Shown piece after piece: positions 57,517 to 64,000 of a DNA stretch of 64,000 nucleotides. Both the position numbers and the translations under genes were made by a program. Source of the stretch: Pleurodeles waltl (taxonomy: Eukaryota > Chordata > Amphibia > Caudata > Salamandridae). The notes beneath the pieces are model-generated. The model ran no database searches. It was given only the letters and a program-made list of their open reading frames with translations, and was not told the origin of the DNA. Location of the stretch: positions 532,102,313 through 532,166,312 of the forward strand of contig NC_090448.1 in the NCBI RefSeq assembly GCF_031143425.1, given 5' to 3'. Position 1 is the first letter of the stretch, and every line of letters starts with the position of its first letter.

Positions 57517-58828
57517 TGTCAGGATACTTCAATTCGATTTCCTCAGAAGCAGAAGATAACTCCTCAGTCCCGACCCGAGCTACTCACAACGAATATTAAT
57601 CCTTCGTGCTGAGTACCCCGGAGGGGGAAAGGGGAATGGGATGGTAGAGAGACTGCCACAGAGATGATGAACGCCAGTACTCAGTCTGCCTCTTCACATC
57701 TAAGATTGGATACAGCACCTGCAAGAGTCACGCTCGCAATTACTAGGACATACAACATCAGTTTTTCACTTTCTACTCTCAACACTTAATTCTCTTTAAT
57801 TCTATTATTTCTTCACTCACCCTGAGTTCACTGTAGCCTTGCTTCTCTCTATAAATGATAGCTCTTCTTAAAAAAATGCTTATTACTGATTCTGGAAGAA
57901 CTTCTCAACCTTTGTTAGAGATTGGTTTTATGTTGCTATATATATATATATATAGTTGGTGATAATGCGTTCTTCAAATCAGCTGATGTTATTTAATTTC
58001 TCCTGTCTTATTGTGACTTCTGTCAATACTTGTATTTGTAAATGCTTGTTTATTAAAGTTCGTTTCTCCTTTCTTACTTCGACATTTGTTGATAACTTGT
58101 ATTTGTAAATGCTTGTTTATTACAGTTAGTTTCTCCTTCCTTACTTCGACATCTGTTGATAACTTGTAGTTGTAAATGCTAGTTTATTTAAGTTAGTTTC
58201 TCTTTTAAACTCTATTTTGGTTTATTACCATTGAATTTGTAAATGCTTATTTGTTAACAGTTCGTTTCTCCTTTAAACTTGGCCTTTGTTTAGAACCTTG
58301 ACATTTGTAGATATTTGCTCTTTTAAAGTTCGTTTTTTCTTTGACTTTAATATCTTAAACAAGAACCTTGTAAACATAAGGTTAATTCATACATTAACTC
58401 TGTAGCCTTACCGACTTCCACGGGAACGGTCTACTATCAAACTCTTCGAATAAACCTTGACAATATTTATCCGTTTTCTGTAATATAATCTTCAAATGTA
58501 ATTTTACCTCACAGGAGTTTCTGTTCTGAAGCGCGCTCTCTCTCCACACAGCTGATTCCTGTCAGACCTCAGTTGAAGTGCAAGGCTTCCAGCTGGAGAG
58601 CTCGTAACCTAGCAACCAACCGATTGCAAGACTAGAACTATAACTAACCTTCAAGACTCACAGCGGCCATCTTGGATCTTCTCTTCTTGATTCTTCCTTT
58701 GAAATAAGTGCAAGATTACTCTGCAAACCTTCTTCCAGTTTGGGTTTTGCTGTCTCCACTGAGGATATCTCTTTGCTTTTTTCATGCACTTCTTTGATTT
58801 GACTTGGCAAGTTTGTGTGGTCATGACA
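57517..58828 (-). repeat. Chromovirus 5' LTR
   Basis: 1312 bp, about 98.5% identical to the other LTR by eye. On the minus strand it begins at 58828 (TGTCATGACC) and ends at 57517 (CCTGACA). A TATA-like 'gttatagttc' lies at about 58640 on the minus strand. Confidence 0.95.
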
Positions 58829-58833
58829 AACTG

Positions 58834-61663
58834 CTGGTACTAACAGTGCTGGTTGTGGTGCTTCATGTAGTCTGTGCAGGGTCCAAGACATCTCCTGCAG
58901 CCTCAGACGGCTGCCCACCTGGAATGTTGTCCATGTCAGCTGTGGTGGCACGGTCTGTGCACGTCGTGGGGCAGGTGGCGGTGGTTGCGGCGGTGTCTGT
59001 GGCGGAGATGCTGCCGGTGGTGCATGTGTCAGCACCTGTGGAGGGAGACAGCAGGATGTCTCCTGCAGCCTCGGATTGCTGCCCACTGGGGATGATGCTG
59101 GGGACTGTTGCTGAGGCAGCAGACGTGCAGGTGGCGGTGCAGGTGGTGGTGCAGGTGGCGGTGGTTGCGGCGGTGACCACCGCCGTACAAGTTGCTGTTC
59201 TGTTTGGCAGAAGGGGTGACACCAGTCCCTCAGCAGGAGGCTCCGTGCCCTGAGCTGACTTTCATTTAGCCTTGTGTCCCTTCCCCACCTTGGAAGTCGC
59301 TGTAGGGACCTTGGCACTGTCCCCTTTTGTCTTGGAGGAGGCCTTGCTGGGTGGTTGGTGCGGCTTTTCCCTACAGCATGTGGGCCCCTTCTTCACCTTG
59401 GCAGGTGGCGGAATAGGGTGATCCTTGGCCTCGCTAGGTGGCACACTGGCAGTCCTGATGGGTGCCGCCCGTGATGTTACTGGACTTGCAGGGACCACTG
59501 TGCTGGAGGATTTGGTGACTGAGGTGCTGGGCTGGGTTCTGGACATCCTGGCCCTAGGGGAAGGACGGGGGGGGAGGTGTAGGGAAGATGTCAATGTTAG
59601 CCAGGAAACGTTTCTTAGACACACTGGGACGGGAAGATAGAGGGGGTTTGGGAGTGGTTGTAGGAGGTGTACGTCTGCTGAGTTTGGGTGAAGGTGCATG
59701 GGATGGAGGCTGTTGTGAGGTAAATTTGGCTGTTGAGTGGGTGTGTGCCTGCGTTTGTGTAGTTTGGGAGGAGGGCTCACAGACACACTGGGAGAGGACA
59801 CAGGGGACGTGTGAATGGTAGTGGGGGTGGTGATTGCACGTGAGCGGTGTGTAGTGATCGGCGTGCTGGTGATGGAGGTACTGGCTGAGGATGTAGTGCT
59901 TGCAGGTGTGAGTGGAGACGAGACTGAGAGAGAGGAGGAGGACATAGAGGAGGGGGACACAGTGGAGGTAGTGGATGTTGGCGTGTCTGCATGGGGATGG
60001 TACTTGTGTGAGTGCTTGTGGGATGTGTGGTGCTTATGTTTGCCATGTCCACTCTTGTGTGTTGATGGGTGTGCATGCTGGTCTCATGGTGTGCTCGGGA
60101 TAGGCTGAGGTACAGGGGATTGGGTCTGGGTAGTGGAAGTTGGAGATGGGAGGCTGGACACAGGGACAATGGATGCCATCAGTGCTGAGGCCAGAGCCTG
60201 AAATGCTCTCTGTTGGGCTGCCATGCCAGAATGAATGCCCTCCAGGTATGCATTTGTTTGCTGCAAATGCCTCTCGACACCCTGGATGGCATTCAAAATA
60301 GTTGATTATCCAACAGTGAGGGATCTCAGGAGGTCAATAGACTCCTCACTGAGAGCAGCAGGACTGACTGGGACAGGGCCTGAGGTGCCTGGGGCGAAGG
60401 AGATGCCCACCCTCCTGGGTGAACGGGCCCGGGAAACACGCTGAGGGGCTGCTGGGAGGGCGGTACTGGTGGTGGCGGCTGTACCTGTTGATGCGGTGGG
60501 CACAGAGGTGCCTGCCCCGCAAGGGATCTCCCATCACAGGAGGAGTCTCTGTTGCTGGTGTCTCCTGTCCCCGTCGTGGAGCTCCCCTCAACCTCCGTCC
60601 CACTGTTGCCTTCAGACTCCGTAAATTCACCCTCCAGGGCCATGTGGGTTGCAGCTCCCTCCTGCTCTGGTGCCAATGCTCCTCTGCCAGATGATGCTAA
60701 TGCACACAAGGACAGGGTGACAAAACAAAAAGGGGAGGAAAGACAGAAGAGACACATGGTCAATGCCTGAAACACCACTACCGTTGGCAGACACAACACA
60801 CAGGGAGCAGCCCTATGAACTAGCCCATGCACTAACAGTTCAGGGGAAAATCACATGCCCCTCGGGGACTCTGCCTAGACCCATTTGATGCACAGCTGGA
60901 ACCCACAGGAGCCTGACTAGGTGTAGAGGGCCACCGCCACTTTTGGTTTTGGAGTGCCACTGAGCTTGCCAAACAATGGATCTACCTTTGCGCGTCTGCC
61001 TTGGCCTAAGGGAACCCACAGCCCACTTCCCCCACCCAGAAACCTCAGAAAGCGTGCAGAGTCAGCTGAATGAGACTGTACTCACCCCCTTGTGGCTGCT
61101 GTGATGCCCTCAAGTGCCCATCCAACTCAGGATATGCCAACTCCAGGATCTGGTACATCGGGGGGTCATGGTGTGACGGGCATCCCTTCCACGTTGGGAG
61201 GCCATCCCCAGCTGGGCCTCCGCCGTCTTCTTGGTCCAGCGATGCAGATCCTTCCATCTTTTCCAGCAGTGGGTGCTCCGTCTATGGTAGACCCCCAGGG
61301 TCCGCACTTCCTTGGCGATGGCACGTCAAATACCCTTCTTCTGGTGGGCGCTGACCTAGAGGAAAAGTGAAGTAAGAATAAATTTTACTCCCCCGTCCGG
61401 TTGTTCTTACTCATTGGACACAAACCTCCCACCCTGGCCCAGAAAAAATACACTCAACATCCTCACAAGCTGGCCTCTGCCCCCCGTATCTTCCATCAAC
61501 GCCACTCCATACATTCATGTGCCATGCATCATGCTCACAGTGTAGTCACCTGTTTATCTGGAGGACCGTAGAGTAGCGTGTACTGGGGGAGGGCCCCAAC
61601 CACCAGCTTGTCCAACTCCTCTGCGGTGAAGGCAGGGGCCCTTTCCCCAGACACTGTAGCCAT
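58834..61663 (-). pseudogene. Harbinger C Myb/SANT-like DNA-binding protein gene, three exons
   Basis: This partner protein of Harbinger transposases binds the element ends and helps import the transposase. Exon 1 (61663-61550) starts MATVSGERAPAFTAEELDKL and ends at a GT donor. Exon 2 (61355-61086) begins VSAHQKKGI after a CTCTAG acceptor and holds the SANT/trihelix-like domain (VRTLGVYHRRSTHCWKRWKD, then ELAYPELDGHLRA), ending at a GTGAG donor. Exon 3 starts at 60696. It has an acidic linker, the helix LSEESIDLLRSLTVG (60360-60310), QQTNAYLEGIHSGMA, then a long Ser/Thr/Pro/His/Lys-rich tail. Defects: a TGA where the SANT domain normally has Trp (KKGI*RAIAKEV), a shift in a C-run near 61160, and shifts near 60600 and 60310. 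The chromovirus is inserted just beyond 58834. Confidence 0.85.
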
Positions 61664-62069
61664 TGTCACTTCCAGACTGAGGTCACAGCAGCACTTGCAG
61701 TGTAGGTCCTCTCCTGTTGATGTCAGGTATCAAGTGAGTGAACAGATAGAAAATGGCGGTCACGTCCACGGCGGTGCGTACCGTCACCACCGGCGTACAT
61801 CGTCATTGGCTCCTGGAACCCATAGGGCCCAATGATAATCAATGCTGATTTGCGCCGTGGTCTTCGACCACCTACCGCGACGCTGCACAACGCCAGCGCA
61901 GTGACCTCATTTTCCCTTGTCCCTCCTTACAGGTCAGGCAGCCGCCATTTTAACGGGGCACATGGCAGGGTAACTAACTGCGTCACAGCACTTTTGGGCA
62001 GGAATACGGACCGACAGCGCCACACACCAATTACATCACGATTGTTCTAAACACCCTTGTGAAGCCTTC
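61664..62069. promoter_or_regulatory. Divergent intergenic region of Harbinger C (putative bidirectional promoter)
   Basis: About 400 bp separates the Myb-like start (minus) from the transposase (plus). It contains CCAAT-type sequences on opposite strands ('cattggctcctgg' near 61805 and 'cccaatgat' near 61827) and GC-rich, CpG-containing segments. No clear TATA box. The regulatory role is inferred from gene arrangement. Confidence 0.45.
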
Positions 62070-63092
62070 ATCGTGCCATAATCCATGAACTGTGTGCCCA
62101 GTTAGAGCCAGACCTGATGTTAGCTATCCGCCATCCCACAGGATCCCACATCCCTCTAGTGCAGGTCCTGTCAGTACTCCATTTCCTGGCCAGTGGTTCC
62201 TTTCAAACAACAGTGGCCATGGCATCAGGGATGTCACAGCCAATGCTCTCTAACGTGTTGCCCAGAGTGTTGTCTGCCATGCTGAAACGCATGCGCAGCT
62301 ACATCGTTTTCCCTTAGGTGGAGGATTTGCCCACAGTGAAAGGTGACTTCTATGCCCTGGGACATATCCCCAACATCATTGGTGCCATTGATGGTACACA
62401 TGTGGTATTTGTCCCCCCTGCAGGAATGAACAGGTGTACAGAAACCGCAAAAGCTACCATTTCTGTGAATGTGCAGATGGTGTGTTTGGCAGACCAGTAC
62501 ATCTCCCATGTGAATGCAAAGTATCCTGGCTCAGTGGATGACGCTTACATTTTGAGAAATAGCAGCATCCCTTATGTGATGGGGCAACTCCAGAGGCACT
62601 GTATGTGGCTAATAGGTGAGCCCAAGGTCCCAACACAGTTGACATAGGTGTATGGGTATGGGAGAGTCCCTAAGGGTTGGAGGATGTCTAACAGTTGTCC
62701 CTCAATCTTTGCAGGTGACTCTGGTTACCCCAACCTGTCATGGCTACTGACCCCAGTGAGGACAAGGGCAGAAGAATGCTACAATTAGGCACTTGGGCGA
62801 ACTAGGAGGATAATAGAGCGCACCTTCGGCCTCCTGAAGGCCAGATTCCGGTGCCTCCGTCTGACAGGTGGCTCCCTATACTACTCACCGAAGAAGGTGT
62901 TCCAGATAATCGTGGCATGCTGTATGTTGCACAACCTGGCTTTGCGACGCCAGGTGCCTTTTCTGCAGGTGGATGGTCCTGATGTTGGTCTTGTGGCAGC
63001 TCTGGAGCCTGTGGACAGTGAAGAGGAGGCAGAAGAAGAAGATATTGACAACCGAAACAACATCATCATGCAATACTTCCAGGGAGACACAG
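62070..63092 (+). pseudogene. Harbinger C transposase (HARBI1-like, DDE_Tnp_4), two exons plus a possible third
   Basis: The DDE endonuclease that excises and inserts the element at TWA sites. The readable N-terminus is HRAIIHELCAQLEPDLMLAI (about 62079). Then come FLASGSFQTTVAMASGMSQP, a TAG at 62315-62317, IGAIDGTHV (first Asp, about 62375) and YPGSVDDAYILRNSSIP (second Asp, about 62530). A GT-AG intron spans 62616-62714. Exon 2 starts GDSGYPNLSWLLTP, has a TAG where YNEA is usual (about 62787), and carries RTRRIIERTFGLLKARF with the catalytic Glu (about 62820), then VACCMLHNLALR and an acidic tail ending with donor 'ag|gtaaga' at 63092. A possible acceptor lies at 63207. About 50 N-terminal residues of the family are not readable. 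Apart from two stops it is intact. Confidence 0.9.
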
Positions 63093-63564
63093 GTAAGAGA
63101 CTGGCACCGCTCCTCTCATATCATACTCCTGTTGGACATTGCCTGAATCTGCCTTTTTACCTCTGTGTATGGACCCTGACATGTCACTTTGGCTTTTCAT
63201 TTCACAGATCTAGGTCACACTTTCTGCCTTCTGCTATGTTTACTACTGTCCAACAACTGTCATACTTTGCTATGTGCAAATGAACATTGACATTGATATT
63301 TGTCTAAAAGGTTGGAATAATACATTGGTGAAAGTACAGACTGACTCCAGATTGTTTTGTGATTCAAGGGTGTTTTTTTTAAGTGCTAATAAGTAGTGGG
63401 GGGGATGCAATGGGCTGGAGTGATGGTTGAGGAATATCCATGTTAGAGTCCAGTTTCTTGGTATCACAGGTGCATTGTCCAAGGGGGCATAGGAAGTGGA
63501 GTAATGGCAGTTCAAAGTTTTCAGGGTGACAAAGTGGGACAAAAGGGTGACAATCAAGAGAGTG
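63093..63564. other. Spacer between convergent Harbinger C genes
   Basis: It begins as a probable intron (63093-63207) followed by a possible short terminal exon (DLGHTFCLLL..., stop near 63285). The rest is non-coding with no recognisable motif. Confidence 0.4.
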
Positions 63565-64000
63565 TTATTTCCTGGTGGGGGTCTTGGCAATGTTCTCTGT
63601 CTTGTTCCTGGATCTCAGGGACCGTTTGTGGGCTGGTTCTCCTTCTGCAGGGGGTGGGGTGCTGGTGGCCTGTTGGTCCTGTGGTGGGACCTCCTGTCCA
63701 CTAGCGCCGGCGGAGGTGAAGGGCTGTTCATCATTCAGGCTAGTGTCAGGGGACCGTTTGTGTGCCACTGTGTCCCTCATGGTGTTGGCCATGTCTGCCA
63801 TCACCCCTGCAATGGTGACCAGGGTGGTGCTGAAGGACTTCAAGTCCTCCCTGATCCCCAGTTAGTGTTCCTTCTGCAGCCACTAGGTCTCCTGAAACTT
63901 GGCCAGTACCATGCTCATGGTCTCCTGGGAATGATGGTATGCTCCCATGATGTTGGAGAGTACCTCGTGGAGAGTGGGTTCCCTGGGCCTGTCCTTCCCC
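63565..64000 (-). pseudogene. Third ORF of Harbinger C, convergent with transposase (partial)
   Basis: Minus-strand frame entering from beyond the window. It reads HEVLSNIMGAYHHSQETMSM (about 63960-63900), two stops near 63880 and 63860, then an open stretch 63843-63565 (REDLKSFSTTLVTIAGVMAD..., TSAGASGQEVPPQDQQATST, and a basic KRSLRSRNKTENIAKTP end). An amphipathic helix followed by a Pro/Thr/Ser linker and a basic nuclear-type tail resembles the C-terminal half of a Myb/SANT-type accessory protein, but it is not homologous to the tail at 58834-60300. Its N-terminal domain is outside the window. Confidence 0.5.

Larger units (their letters stand above)
51741..58828 (-). mobile_element. Ty3/gypsy chromovirus (sushi/Tf1-like), 7.09 kb
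   Basis: Two LTRs (51741-53049 and 57517-58828) flank gag and pol read on the minus strand. A perfect 5-bp duplication AACTG lies at 51736-51740 and 58829-58833. LTR ends are TGTCA...TGACA. I counted roughly 18-20 differences over 1.31 kb between the LTRs (about 1.5%), so insertion was recent relative to everything else here. Despite this, gag has two shifts and pol has one TGA and two shifts. It sits near the 3' end of the Harbinger C Myb-like gene. Confidence 0.95.
49649..64000. mobile_element. Harbinger element C, largely preserved, interrupted by a chromovirus; right end outside window
   Basis: Starts with 'ggccctcattactaccctgg', the terminus shared with GC-rich MITEs 1 and 2. Then come 'accgcc' palindromes, a CA-rich patch (50100-50170), tandem arrays of 64 bp and 74 bp, the chromovirus 51741-58828, a minus-strand Myb-like gene (58834-61663), a plus-strand transposase (62070-63092) and a further minus-strand ORF at the window edge. 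Without the chromovirus at least 7.2 kb is present. No right TIR is seen before 64000. Confidence 0.8.

Noticed and set aside
58804..59253. Plus-strand ORF of 149 codons, Val/Ala-rich
   Set aside because: It is antisense to the low-complexity tail of the Myb-like gene and begins at the LTR border; no family match.
62300..62330. 3' splice site at 'ttttcccttag' in the transposase, making the TAG intronic
   Set aside because: The reading frame is continuous with family homology on both sides and no matching donor is seen upstream, so the TAG is better read as a nonsense change.
1..64000. tRNA, rRNA, snRNA or conserved host protein-coding genes
   Set aside because: No cloverleaf with A and B boxes, no rRNA-like segment and no non-transposon exon could be recognised by reading; a tRNAscan or BLASTX run could still find short ones.

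Overview
The window is eukaryotic, gene-poor and built almost entirely of transposable elements. It has no host gene, rRNA, tRNA or CRISPR array that I can support. The mix of elements suggests a giant-genome amphibian, most likely a salamander of the newt lineage: L1 with 5'-UTR monomers, a sushi-type chromovirus, Harbinger elements with many hairpin-rich MITEs, a Helitron-like element, a spuma-like endogenous retrovirus, degenerate CA tracts and long LTR-like repeats. The species assignment is inference from repeat style, not from a marker gene.

Layout. 1-2175 is a partial long LTR-like repeat (family A) carrying a palindromic MITE. 2176-4439 holds a TA microsatellite, a foldback-repeat fragment, a degenerate CA tract and unassigned DNA. 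4440-9056 is an L1-like LINE on the minus strand that keeps its 5' end but has lost its 3' end. 9241-31480 is one degenerate Helitron-like element on the plus strand. It has been opened by a roughly 13-kb endogenous retrovirus (10637-23721, minus strand) and by a solo LTR (27389-29736). The retrovirus is itself opened by a family-A LTR copy (15924-18191) and MITEs. The Helitron-like element ends in a ubiquitin-specific-protease (C19) domain remnant, the least expected item here.

31485-33640 is a CA tract plus unassigned DNA. 33641-39075 contains two large foldback (inverted-repeat) elements with a hAT-like MITE and three hairpin-chain MITEs in or next to them. 39005-46165 is a tandem duplication of about 3.5 kb that includes the left part of a Harbinger element; the rest of that element runs to 49407.

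49649 to the window end is a second, better-preserved Harbinger element. Its Myb/SANT-like gene (minus) and transposase gene (plus) are divergent, and part of a third minus-strand ORF converges on the transposase. It carries 64-bp and 74-bp tandem arrays and is interrupted by a young Ty3/gypsy chromovirus (51741-58828) with near-identical LTRs and a perfect 5-bp target-site duplication.

How the parts work together. The genes are transposition machinery, all broken by at least one stop or frameshift. The Harbinger transposase and Myb-like protein form the usual two-protein pair, and their element shares terminal sequence with the GC-rich MITEs nearby, so it represents the likely source of their mobilising enzymes. 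The nesting gives a relative chronology: Helitron-like element first, then the retrovirus and LTR B, then the MITEs and LTR A inside them. The chromovirus is among the youngest insertions.
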